In this document: piece by piece, positions 34,947 through 43,711 of the stretch
Numbering within the stretch: the stretch's first letter is position 1
How the letters are laid out: each line of letters starts with the position of its first letter
Assembly (NCBI RefSeq): GCF_000633535.1
Contig: NZ_AYMR01000013.1
Span: 37,369 to 101,368, forward strand
Direction: 5' to 3'
DNA: 64,000 bases
Source of the DNA: Leifsonia aquatica H1aii
GTDB taxonomy: Bacteria; Actinomycetota; Actinomycetes; Actinomycetales; Microbacteriaceae
The notes under the pieces: model-generated
Databases searched by the model: none
What the model saw: the letters and a program-made list of their open reading frames with translations, nothing else
What the model was told of the DNA's origin: nothing
Made by a program: the position numbers and the translations under genes

Positions 34947-35720
34947 GTGACGCAGCCGGAGACACTCGGGGGTAACGCGGTCGCCGCCATCCGCCCGGAT
35001 TATCCCGAGCCCCTGTGGATCCAGGTGATCAACCTGATCACCAACGAGATCGCGACCGGGGTCCTCAAGCCCGGCATGCGGCTGCCGCCGGAGCGCGAGC
35101 TCTGCCAGCAGCTCTCGATCTCGCGGGTCACCCTGCGCAAGGCCCTCAGCCAGCTGGTCGAGGACGGCGTGCTCAGCGCCTCCCACGGCCGCGGCTGGTA
35201 CGTCGCCCAGGCGCCGGCGGTGGGCAAGGACTTCCCGAACAGCCTGGAGTCGTTCACCGAGACGGCGACGCGGATGGGGCTGGAGGCGACCTCGCGCGTG
35301 CTGCGCGCCGAGACACGGCCGGCGACCCTCGACGAGGCCGAGGAGCTCGGCGTCGCTCCGGGGACCCCGTTGTTCCACCTGGAGCGGGTGCGGCTGCTCG
35401 ACGACGTGCCGATCGCCGTCGACGTGACGCGGATCCCCGCGGCGCTGGCACCGTCGCTGGAGACGGTCGACTTCGCGACCGCGTCGTTCTACCAGGCGCT
35501 CGCCGACGCCGGGGTCGAGCCGCTGCGCGCGGACGCCACGATCGAGGCGCGCGAGACGACGGCCGTCGTGGCCGAGCACCTCGGGCTGGAGATCGGCAAG
35601 CCGGTGCTGGTGATGCGCCAGGTCGCGGTCGACGATCGCGAGCATCCGCTCTTCGTCTCCACCATCACGTACGCCGGCGAGCGCTACCGCCTGCGCACGA
35701 ACTTCGCCCGCACGCGCTGA
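34947..35720 (+). CDS. GntR/HutC-family (UTRA) regulator, locus A
   Basis: 257 aa. A winged helix (about 20-85: LPPERELCQQLSISRVTLRKALSQLVEDG) is followed by a UTRA ligand domain. The start GTG 34947 follows GGGGAGGA. Close paralogue of the locus B regulator: both share the GRGWYV, NSLESF and TSRVL stretches. Expected to sense the imported substrate or an intermediate and control the operon it ends. Confidence 0.88.
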   Translation: MTQPETLGGNAVAAIRPDYPEPLWIQVINLITNEIATGVLKPGMRLPPERELCQQLSISRVTLRKALSQLVEDGVLSASHGRGWYVAQAPAVGKDFPNSLESFTETATRMGLEATSRVLRAETRPATLDEAEELGVAPGTPLFHLERVRLLDDVPIAVDVTRIPAALAPSLETVDFATASFYQALADAGVEPLRADATIEARETTAVVAEHLGLEIGKPVLVMRQVAVDDREHPLFVSTITYAGERYRLRTNFARTR

Positions 35721-35730
35721 TTCCCGTCGC

Positions 35731-35785
35731 GATTTGGACCGAATGACGGCTTTGCGCCGCGCAAACGCGACATTTGGTCCAAATC
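35731..35785. repeat. Pair of CATTCG-type 15-bp palindromes (family 1, locus 3)
   Basis: Variants GATTTGGACCGAATG (35731-35745) and CATTTGGTCCAAATC (35771-35785) stand in inverted orientation between convergent GntR and dipeptidase genes. Together with the intervening GCGC core they can fold into one long hairpin. They probably serve as a terminator for both genes. Confidence 0.72.
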
Positions 35786-35798
35786 GTGGGTGAGCCGC

Positions 35799-37145
35799 TC
35801 AGACGGCGCGCGCGAACTCGCGGATGAAGAGGGTCTGCGCGTCGATCATGCGCCGGATCTCCGCGGGGTCGACCGACTCGTCGGAGGCGTGGATGCGCGA
35901 CTGAGCCGTGTCCTCCGCGCCCCAGAGCACGATCGCGGCACCGGGGGAGACCTTCTTGAGCGATGCCACGAGCGGGATGGACCCTCCGGCGCCGATCGAC
36001 TCGGCCGGGACGCCGAACGCCTGGCCGAGCGCATCCATCGCCGACGTGATCGCGGGGTGCGACTCGTCGACCCGGAAGGCGTGCCCCACCTTGACCTTCT
36101 CGACCTCGACCTCGCAGTTCCAGGGGCGCTGCGAGCGCAGGTGCGCCATCAGGGCCTCCAGCTGCGCGTCGCCGTCGGAGCCGGGCACGATGCGCATCGA
36201 CAGCTTCGCGGTCACCGAGGGCAACAGGACGTTGGAGGCCTCCGCCGTGTTCGGGAGGTCCATCCCGAGCACCGTGACCGACGGCTTTGCCCAGATGCGG
36301 TCGGAGAGCGAGCCGGTGCCGAGGTAGTCGACGCCGGGAAGGATCGCCGATCCGGCGCGATAGGCGGCCTCGTCCATGTCGGCGCCGGGCCAGGAGCCCG
36401 CATCCACACCCGGGATCACCGTGTCGCCGTGCTCGTCGTGCAGGGTGTCGAGGATGCGGATCATGGCGGTCATCGCGTCCGGGGCCGCCCCGCCGAATTC
36501 GCCCGAGTGGACGGGGTTCGCGAGGGTGCGGACCGTGACGGTGCAGGCGACGTCGCCGCGCAGCGCCGTCGTCAGGGCCGGGCGCCCGGCCTCCTGCGGG
36601 CCGAGGTCGGCGATCACGAACGCGTCGGCCGTGAACAGCTCCGGGTTCGCCTCGACGAACTCCTCCAGGTGCGAGATCGTCTCCTCCTCGCCCTCGACGA
36701 GGATCTTCACACGGCACGGGCGATCGGGCCCCAGCAGGCGCAGGGTGCCGTAGTGGATCACGAGGCCCGATTTGTCGTCGGCGGCCCCGCGGCCGTAGAT
36801 CCGGCCGTCGTCCTTGCGGGTCGGCTCGAACGGCTCGGAGCTCCAGCCCTGACTCGCGGGGGCGGGCTGCACGTCGTAGTGCGCGTAGAGAAGCACGGTC
36901 GGCGACCCCTCCGGCCCGGGCAGATCGGCGTAGACGCAGGGATAGCCGCCCGGGACGTCGAGCAGACGCACCCCCTCCGCGCCGGCCGACGCGAACAGGT
37001 CGACGACGGCCTCACCCATTCGGTGCACCGGCTCGGCGTCGAACCCGGGGAAGGCGATCGAGGGGATGCGCACGAGCGCGTCCAGGCGCTCGAGGACGTC
37101 GGGCATGAGGGCGTCGGCTGCGGACTCGGTTTCGGTTTCGGACAC
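35799..37145 (-). CDS. M20-family dipeptidase/carboxypeptidase
   Basis: Zinc peptidase of 448 aa that removes amino acids from dipeptides in the cytoplasm. Metal ligands lie in YAHYDVQPA (H89, D91), GRGAADDKSG (bridging Asp) and VEGEEE (general base). The GTG start follows AAGGAG by 5 nt. It follows the Dcu carrier gene by 50 nt in the same direction, so the two probably share a transcript. Confidence 0.9.
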   Translation of the reverse strand: MSETETESAADALMPDVLERLDALVRIPSIAFPGFDAEPVHRMGEAVVDLFASAGAEGVRLLDVPGGYPCVYADLPGPEGSPTVLLYAHYDVQPAPASQGWSSEPFEPTRKDDGRIYGRGAADDKSGLVIHYGTLRLLGPDRPCRVKILVEGEEETISHLEEFVEANPELFTADAFVIADLGPQEAGRPALTTALRGDVACTVTVRTLANPVHSGEFGGAAPDAMTAMIRILDTLHDEHGDTVIPGVDAGSWPGADMDEAAYRAGSAILPGVDYLGTGSLSDRIWAKPSVTVLGMDLPNTAEASNVLLPSVTAKLSMRIVPGSDGDAQLEALMAHLRSQRPWNCEVEVEKVKVGHAFRVDESHPAITSAMDALGQAFGVPAESIGAGGSIPLVASLKKVSPGAAIVLWGAEDTAQSRIHASDESVDPAEIRRMIDAQTLFIREFARAV

Positions 37146-37195
37146 GGTGACTCCTTGCGGCTTCGTAGTGCGGGTGGTGCGGGTGACGCGGGTGC

Positions 37196-38644
37196 TCAGA
37201 ACGGGACGACGAGCTGGATCAGGAGCCCCGTCACGACGACGGAGACCCACGACACCAGCATGGGGATGGTGAACGAATGCCAGATCGGCACCGGGGTGAG
37301 GTGGGTGGTGCCGGTGCGGTCGGTCTCCACCGCCGCGATCTGCGACCCATTGGCCGGGAACAGCCAGACACCGATCAGCGAGGGCCACATCGCGGTCACG
37401 ACTCCCGGGGCGAGGCCGGCGGCGAGCGCGATCGGGATGAGGGTGTTGGTGGTGGCCGATTGGCTGGTGGTCAGCCCCGCGACGAGGAACAGGGCGACGG
37501 CGAGCAGCAGCGGCTGCGCGGTGATGAGCTGGCCGAGCGGCTCGATGATCGTCTTCTGGTTCGCGGAGATGAAGGTGTCCGCCATCCAGGCGATGCCGAA
37601 CAGGGCGACGGCGGCGACGTATCCGGAGCGCAGCAGCGGCTGCTCGACGACCAGCGACGGCTTCACCTTGCGCACCAGGATGATGACCAGGGCGACCGTG
37701 AACATCACCATCTCGATCACCGGGGACATGCCGATCGGCTGGAGGTCGCCGTTCGCGTCCGGGAAGGCGGGGCGCAGCGCCGGGAACAGGCCGAGGGCGA
37801 CGACCAGGAGGGTGCCCACGATGAAGATCCAGGCGGCCGTCTTGCCGCCTGCGGGCACGGTGTGGTCGACCGGGTCGGTGTCCGCCGCCGCGGCTCGTGC
37901 CGCCTTCCCCTTCCCGGTGGCGACGGCGGAGGCGGCGTCGCTCGACGCGGTTCCCGACGACGCCGTCGCCTGCGCATAGCTCGACTCCAGTGCGGCCGGC
38001 ACCTGGACGGTCCCCGCGTCGACCCGTTTGCGGAACTCGGGGTCGGCGACCAGCTCACGGCCGATCCGCTGCTGCACGAACGACGTCACCACGCAGGCGA
38101 CGATCGCCGACGGGACCGTGATCAGCAGCACCTGCGGCAGCCCGAACCCCTTGGCCTCGACGAGCACGAGGTAGGCGGCCATCGCCGCGGACACGGGGCT
38201 CGCGGTGATCCCGAGCCCGGAGGTCACCGTCGAGGCGGCGAGCGCGCGCTCCGGCCGTTGGCCGTTGCGGTAGGCCGTCTCGTAGATGACCGGTATGAGC
38301 GCGAAGAAGATGTTCGAGGTCCCCGACAACACCGTGAACACGAACGCGACCAACGGCGCCACGTACGTCAGCCTCCGCGGGTTGCGCTGGATGATCCGCG
38401 ACGCGATCGACACCAGGAAGTCGATGCCGCCGGCCGCCTGCATCGCGCTCGACGCCGTGATGACGGCGATGATGATGAAGAACGCGTCCACCGGCGGCGA
38501 CCCGGGCGGCAGCCGGAACACGAACACCAGGATCGCGGTGCCGACCACGCCCCACAGGCCCAGTCCGATCCCGCCGACGCGCACGCCGAGCACGATCGCG
38601 CCGATGACGACGCACGCCTGCAGGATCACGAGAACGACTTCCAT
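37196..38644 (-). CDS. Anaerobic C4-dicarboxylate transporter, DcuA/DcuB family
   Basis: 482-aa membrane carrier. GGIDFLVSIASRIIQRNP, FVFTVLSGTSNIFFALIPVIYE and GLGITASPVSAAMAA are characteristic of the Dcu fumarate/aspartate:succinate exchangers. A cytoplasmic loop at about residues 215-275 is a low-complexity Ala/Ser insert not needed in the family. GGGGAGG precedes the ATG. With the downstream dipeptidase it may handle aspartate-containing compounds (inference). Confidence 0.87.
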   Translation of the reverse strand: MEVVLVILQACVVIGAIVLGVRVGGIGLGLWGVVGTAILVFVFRLPPGSPPVDAFFIIIAVITASSAMQAAGGIDFLVSIASRIIQRNPRRLTYVAPLVAFVFTVLSGTSNIFFALIPVIYETAYRNGQRPERALAASTVTSGLGITASPVSAAMAAYLVLVEAKGFGLPQVLLITVPSAIVACVVTSFVQQRIGRELVADPEFRKRVDAGTVQVPAALESSYAQATASSGTASSDAASAVATGKGKAARAAAADTDPVDHTVPAGGKTAAWIFIVGTLLVVALGLFPALRPAFPDANGDLQPIGMSPVIEMVMFTVALVIILVRKVKPSLVVEQPLLRSGYVAAVALFGIAWMADTFISANQKTIIEPLGQLITAQPLLLAVALFLVAGLTTSQSATTNTLIPIALAAGLAPGVVTAMWPSLIGVWLFPANGSQIAAVETDRTGTTHLTPVPIWHSFTIPMLVSWVSVVVTGLLIQLVVPF

Positions 38645-38845
38645 GGCGACCTCCCCGGTCTCAGCATGCCGGACGGGGAGGGGCGGGGGAAGGGGTGGCG
38701 CGAGCGTTGCCTGCCCCGATGAGCGAGTCGAGCGCACGGCTCTGGGGTGCGATGACAACGGGGAGCGTAGGGAAAGCCTCCGGCAGCGGTGGTAGGTACG
38801 TGTACTCCTCACCGCGTGCCGGAGGCCGGTCACTGCGTGTTGACG
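38645..38845. other. Spacer upstream of the Dcu gene
   Basis: 201 bp without a supported gene. It should hold the promoter of the Dcu-dipeptidase transcript and the 3' end of the lectin transcript. No strong hairpin or known operator is recognised. Confidence 0.4.
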
Positions 38846-39340
38846 CTACTTGCCGCGGGTGTCCGACCACCAGAGAGCCACTTTGCCCGGGCTGTTCCCG
38901 TAGATCACAGCGTTTCCGTCGGTTTGCATCTCGAACGTGCGGTTGTAGTACGTGCTGCTTCGGGTGTTGGCGTTCCAGAGGGCGGTGTCGCCTCGATAGA
39001 TCGCGAAGTTGCCGTCACCTTGGAGTACCAGCCGAGTTGCGCCGAGCCCATAGGTGCGCGACTGCCAGAGAGCGGTGCTGCCCCGATAGACGACGAAGTT
39101 CCCGTCGCTCTGGAAGATCGCCTGATACTTGTAGTCGGTCGAGTAGACGCACCACGACCCCGGTGCGTAGGAGAAGTTGCCCCCGCCGAGACCCCACGGG
39201 GCGACTCCGACGTTGCAGAGTGGAGACGGCGCTGCTTCGGCGCTGGTGGATGTGGCTACTCCGCTCAGGCCGATACCGCCGATTGCGACTGCGACAGCCA
39301 CCGCTCCGCGCAGGAACTTGTTCCTCATTGTGATTCTCAC
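38846..39340 (-). CDS. Secreted bulb-type (B-lectin) mannose-binding-like protein
   Basis: 164 aa with a Sec signal peptide (basic start, hydrophobic AVAVAVAIGGIGLSGVA, cleavage near AEA-AP). The mature part is one monocot-type lectin domain with three QxDxNxVxY sites: QSDGNFVVY and QTDGNAVIY are intact, QGDGNFAIY has one change. It is expected to bind mannose-rich glycans outside the cell. Similar domains occur in LlpA-type bacteriocins, which usually have two. GTG 39340, just after GGAGATG, is preferred over ATG 39328. The surrounding DNA is less GC-rich than the window average. Confidence 0.85.
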   Translation of the reverse strand: MRITMRNKFLRGAVAVAVAIGGIGLSGVATSTSAEAAPSPLCNVGVAPWGLGGGNFSYAPGSWCVYSTDYKYQAIFQSDGNFVVYRGSTALWQSRTYGLGATRLVLQGDGNFAIYRGDTALWNANTRSSTYYNRTFEMQTDGNAVIYGNSPGKVALWWSDTRGK

Positions 39341-39463
39341 TTCATCTCCAGGTTTCTGATAACAAGTGACGAAAATGACACTATCCCATGCATGGAATCT
39401 ATGCCTCTGATATTCCAATCCCGTCAATCGGAGTACCGGCCCGGCGGACGCCGACTACGCCTT
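39341..39463. other. AT-richer spacer upstream of the lectin gene
   Basis: A 123-bp gene-free stretch with visibly lower GC content than its neighbours. It should contain the lectin promoter. Together with the adjacent SDR remnant it marks a rearranged or acquired segment. Confidence 0.4.
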
Positions 39464-39733
39464 TCACGAGATGTCGTCGGCCAGCACCTCGTGGGCGCCT
39501 GAGGCGATTATGGCCAGAGCGGACCGGGCACGAGGGTCGAGCTTCGAGTTCGGTAAGGCGCCCATCACCTCCGTGTCGATGATTGCGGCGTGCATCGCGG
39601 TCACCTCGGTGTCGCGGGCGGCTGCGTACACCTTCTTCGCCCCGAGCTCCACGAGGGCGTCCACGAACGCCGCACCCAACCCTCGGTTCGCACCCGTGAC
39701 GAGCACGGTCATGTCGTCGTAGACGTCTCTCAT
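39464..39733 (-). pseudogene. Remnant of a short-chain dehydrogenase with a large internal deletion
   Basis: 89 codons. The first part is an SDR N-terminus with the cofactor motif TGANRGLG (MTVLVTGANRGLGAAF). After about 40 residues it jumps to the SDR C-terminal region (IIDTEVMGALPNSK, ASGAHEVLADDIS). The middle, about 130 residues with the catalytic Ser-Tyr-Lys, is missing and the last residues are cut. A functional enzyme is not expected. Confidence 0.75.
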
Positions 39734-39830
39734 CTCAGCCTCCTCAGCTCTGCGTCGATGACGACGTCGGCCGCTGTCAGGGCGCTTGCGTGGCGCTTAC
39801 ACGGCGCTGTCGCACGAGGAGGCGGCCCCT
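39734..39830. other. Short spacer after the locus B transporter operon
   Basis: 97 bp with no supported gene and no clear hairpin. It separates the last ATPase gene of locus B from the SDR remnant. Confidence 0.3.
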
Positions 39831-40759
<929 letters not shown>

Positions 40760-40763
<4 letters not shown>

Positions 40764-41653
40764 GCGCGCGCCTCCTCTCGTGCGGCGCCGGCGGCGGGCG
40801 CGGGAGCGCCCGGACCGCGGTCGACGTAGCGGGTGCCGGTGATCGGGGTGTCGCCTCGGAGGCTGGGAAACGAGCTCAGCAGGTGCCGGGTGTAGTCGTG
40901 GCCCGCGCCGGCCAGCAGCGCCTCGGGGGCGTTCTCCTCCACCAGGCGGCCGGAGAGCATGACGCCCACCCGGTCGCTGATCTCCAGCAGCAGTCCGAGG
41001 TCGTGGGTGATGAAGAGCACGGCGAAGCCGAACTCGCTGCGCAGCCGGTCGATCTCCTCCAGGATGTTGCGCTGCACCACCACGTCGAGGGCGGTGGTGG
41101 GCTCGTCCATGATGATCAGGCGGGGCCGAAGGGCGAGGGCCATGGCGATCATGACCCGCTGCCGCATCCCGCCGCTCAGCTCGTGCGGGTAGCTGCGCAG
41201 CCGGTCGACGGGGATCCCGACGGTGCGCAGGAGCTCGGCCGCCCGCTCCCTCCGCTGCGCGCGGTTCAGGCCGGCCCGGTGGTCGACGAAGACGTCCTCG
41301 ATCTGCGGTCCGATCCGGTGCACCGGGTTGAGCGCGTTCATCGCGCCCTGGAACACCATCGAGATCTCCTGCCAGCGGAAGGCGCGCAGCTCGCGGCCGT
41401 CGAGGCCGAGGACGTCGGTCGTCCCGCCGTCCTCGCGGCGCCACTCGATGGAACCGCCGCTGATCTCGGCGGGGGACTGCAGCAGCCGGGTGATCGCGTA
41501 GGCGAGGGTGGACTTGCCGCAGCCGGACTCGCCGGCCAGTCCGACGATCTCGCCGGGATGGATGTCGAGGGAGACGCCGTCGACGGCGCGCACCGGTCGA
41601 TCGGTGGCGTAGTCGACGGTCAGGTCGCGGATGCGCAGCAGCGGCTCGCTCAT
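40760..41653 (-). CDS. Oligopeptide-type ABC importer ATPase, DppD-like (locus B)
   Basis: 297 aa. Walker A GESGCGKST (41-49), signature LSGGMRQR, Walker [13 protein letters not shown]. Corresponds to the C-terminal half of the fused locus A protein but is a separate gene with its own ATG, overlapping the permease stop by ATGA. The Cys-containing C-terminal domain is absent. Confidence 0.92.
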
Positions 41654-42657
41654 GCGGCGGCTCCCTTCGGCTGGGACGGGCGGGTCGGCTGGGACGGGCG
41701 GGACGACCGCGAGCGCTTCGCGATGGCGGCGGTGCGCAGGCGCGGGTTGATGCGCTCGTCGATGGAGAAGTTGATCAGGCCGAGCGCGGCGCCGAGGATG
41801 GCGATGCAGAGGCCCGGCGGGACGAACCACCACCACGCGCCGAGTGTGATCGCCTGCGCGTTCTGGGCGAAGAAGAGGATGCTGCCCCAGCTCTTGCCTC
41901 CCGGGGCGCCGAGCCCGAGGAAGGAGAGCCCGGCCTCGGCGAGGATGGCGCCGAGCGCGCCGAACACGAACTGCGACGCGATGATCGGCATGAGGTTCGG
42001 CAGGATCTCCCGCAGCATGATGCGCCAATTGGACTCACTGGCGACGCGCGCCGCGTCCACGTAGTCCCGCGAGCGGACCGACAGCGTCTGCGCCCGTAGC
42101 ACGCGGGCGGCGCCGGCCCAGGAGACGAGGGCGATGACGACCGCGATGACGACGATGTCCCGCGACTCGACGTAGTCCGTGATGATGATCAGCAGCGGCA
42201 GGCCCGGGATCACGAGGAAGACGTTGCTGACCAGGGAGGACGCGTTGTCCCAGAAGCCGCCGAGGAAGGCCCCGCCGACGCCGAAGATCATCGAGAGGAT
42301 GACGGTGATCGCGCCGGCGACGACGCCGATCACGACCGATCCGGTGGTGCCGGCGATGACCTGGCCGAAGACGTCCTGGCCGATGTTGGTCGTCCCGAAC
42401 CAGTGGTCGGCGCTCGGCGGCTGCAGGCCGACCGGGCTGGACTGGTTCGGGTTCGGGACCAGGAAGGGCGCCACGATCGCGACGATCGCGAAGAAGGCGC
42501 ACACCGTGATCCCGACCCAGAACTTCCAGCCGCGGTAGGTGCGCCGGCGGTTCGTCGCGCGACCGGTGGCGCGGAAGAAGCCGGTGCGCGGGGGCCCGGC
42601 GTCGGGCTCGGAGCCCGAGAGGTCGGGGTCGGCGAGTTCTTGCTGCGTGAAGCTCAT
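41650..42657 (-). CDS. Oligopeptide-type ABC importer permease, DppC-like (locus B)
   Basis: 335 aa. A soluble N-terminus is followed by six helices; HWFGTTNIGQDVFGQVIAG and the EAA loop RDYVDAARVASESNWRIMLRE are typical. The short basic C-terminus (RSSRPSQPTRPSQPKG) has a tandem RPSQPTRPSQP repeat and resembles the linker that joins permease and ATPase in locus A, here ending in a stop. Confidence 0.91.
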   Translation of the reverse strand: MSFTQQELADPDLSGSEPDAGPPRTGFFRATGRATNRRRTYRGWKFWVGITVCAFFAIVAIVAPFLVPNPNQSSPVGLQPPSADHWFGTTNIGQDVFGQVIAGTTGSVVIGVVAGAITVILSMIFGVGGAFLGGFWDNASSLVSNVFLVIPGLPLLIIITDYVESRDIVVIAVVIALVSWAGAARVLRAQTLSVRSRDYVDAARVASESNWRIMLREILPNLMPIIASQFVFGALGAILAEAGLSFLGLGAPGGKSWGSILFFAQNAQAITLGAWWWFVPPGLCIAILGAALGLINFSIDERINPRLRTAAIAKRSRSSRPSQPTRPSQPKGAAA

Positions 42658-42666
42658 GATGCTCTC

Positions 42667-43650
42667 CTAGTTCGCCAGCCGGGTGCGCGGATCGATGAAG
42701 CCGTAGACGAGGTCGACGACGAGGTTCGCGCCCAGCACGGCGAGGGTGATGATGAGGAACAGGGCCTGCATCAGCGGGTAGTCGTTGTTCTGCACCGCGG
42801 TCAGCAGGGTGAAGCCGACGCCGGGGTAGCCGAAGACGCTCTCGGTGACCACCGAGCCGTTGACGATGAAGCCGAGCGACATCGCGAACCCGGCCACCGA
42901 CGGCAGCAGGGCGTTGCGCATCGCGTACGAGCCGAAGACGCGGGTCGGCCGCAGGCCCTTGGCGCGGGCGGTGACCACGTAGTCCTCGGCCATCGTCGAC
43001 ACCATCATGTTGCGGGTGCCGAGCAGCTGGCCGGAGACGGACGCGAGGATGATCGTGATCGCCGGCAGAAGGCCGTAGAGCACCACCGAGCCGATGAACT
43101 CGGGCGTGAACCCGGGCATGATGTTCAGGTCGTAGCCGCCGCTCACGGGGAACCAGTGCAGGATCGACCCGAAGACGTAGACGAGCACGAGGGCGAGCCA
43201 GAAGTAGGGGATCGCCGAGAAGAAGGTGGAGGCCGGCAGCAGCCCGTCGGTCCAGGTGCCGCGGCGCCAGCCGAGCCAGGAGCCGAAGACGATGCCGATC
43301 AGGTAGCTGATGACGGTGGCCAGTCCCACCAGGCCGACGGTCCAGGGCAGCGCCTGCATGACGACGTCGATCGCGGGAGTGGGGTAGTAGCTCACCGAGA
43401 GGCCGAAGTTGCCGGTGAAGATGTTGTGCAGGTACTGGCCGTACTGCACGATCAGGGGGTCGTGCGAGACGCCGAACTGCAGCTCGAGCGCATGCCTCGC
43501 CTCGGGTGGCATGGGGGCGACGCCCTGGGTCTTGGCCAGGATGACATCCACCGGGCTGCCCTTGACGAGCCGGGGCAGCAGGAAGTTGAGGGTGATCGCG
43601 ATCCAGCCCGCGATCAGGTAGAAGCCGATCTTGTTGAGGTAGTAGCGCAT
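42667..43650 (-). CDS. Oligopeptide-type ABC importer permease, DppB-like (locus B)
   Basis: 327 aa with six helices. GFYLIAGWIAITLNFLLPRLVKGSP at the N-terminus and the EAA loop EDYVVTARAKGLRPTRVFGSY mark the family. It follows the binding-protein gene after a strong stem-loop and forms the channel with the DppC-like protein. Confidence 0.91.
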   Translation of the reverse strand: MRYYLNKIGFYLIAGWIAITLNFLLPRLVKGSPVDVILAKTQGVAPMPPEARHALELQFGVSHDPLIVQYGQYLHNIFTGNFGLSVSYYPTPAIDVVMQALPWTVGLVGLATVISYLIGIVFGSWLGWRRGTWTDGLLPASTFFSAIPYFWLALVLVYVFGSILHWFPVSGGYDLNIMPGFTPEFIGSVVLYGLLPAITIILASVSGQLLGTRNMMVSTMAEDYVVTARAKGLRPTRVFGSYAMRNALLPSVAGFAMSLGFIVNGSVVTESVFGYPGVGFTLLTAVQNNDYPLMQALFLIITLAVLGANLVVDLVYGFIDPRTRLAN

Positions 43651-43672
43651 TGTTCGCGTCCCGGCGGGTCGG

Positions 43673-43705
43673 GGCGCGCGGCGGCCGGTGGGGCCGCCGC
43701 GCGCC
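43673..43705 (-). terminator. Perfect 14-bp stem, 5-nt loop, behind the locus B binding-protein gene
   Basis: GGCGCGCGGCGGCC (43673-43686) pairs exactly with 43692-43705, loop 5 nt. It starts 6 nt after the stop codon of the binding-protein gene and lies 23 nt before the permease start. Same stem and loop lengths as the element in locus A, with a different sequence. Confidence 0.75.
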
Positions 43706-43711
43706 GGTGGT

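Noticed and set aside
34470..34980. Additional gene on the plus strand overlapping the SDR 3' end
   Set aside because: It is an Arg-rich shifted frame of the SDR with no ribosome-binding site. The SDR and GntR genes account for the sequence.
39464..39733. Functional short-chain dehydrogenase
   Set aside because: The catalytic Ser, Tyr and Lys region is absent and the length is about one third of an SDR.
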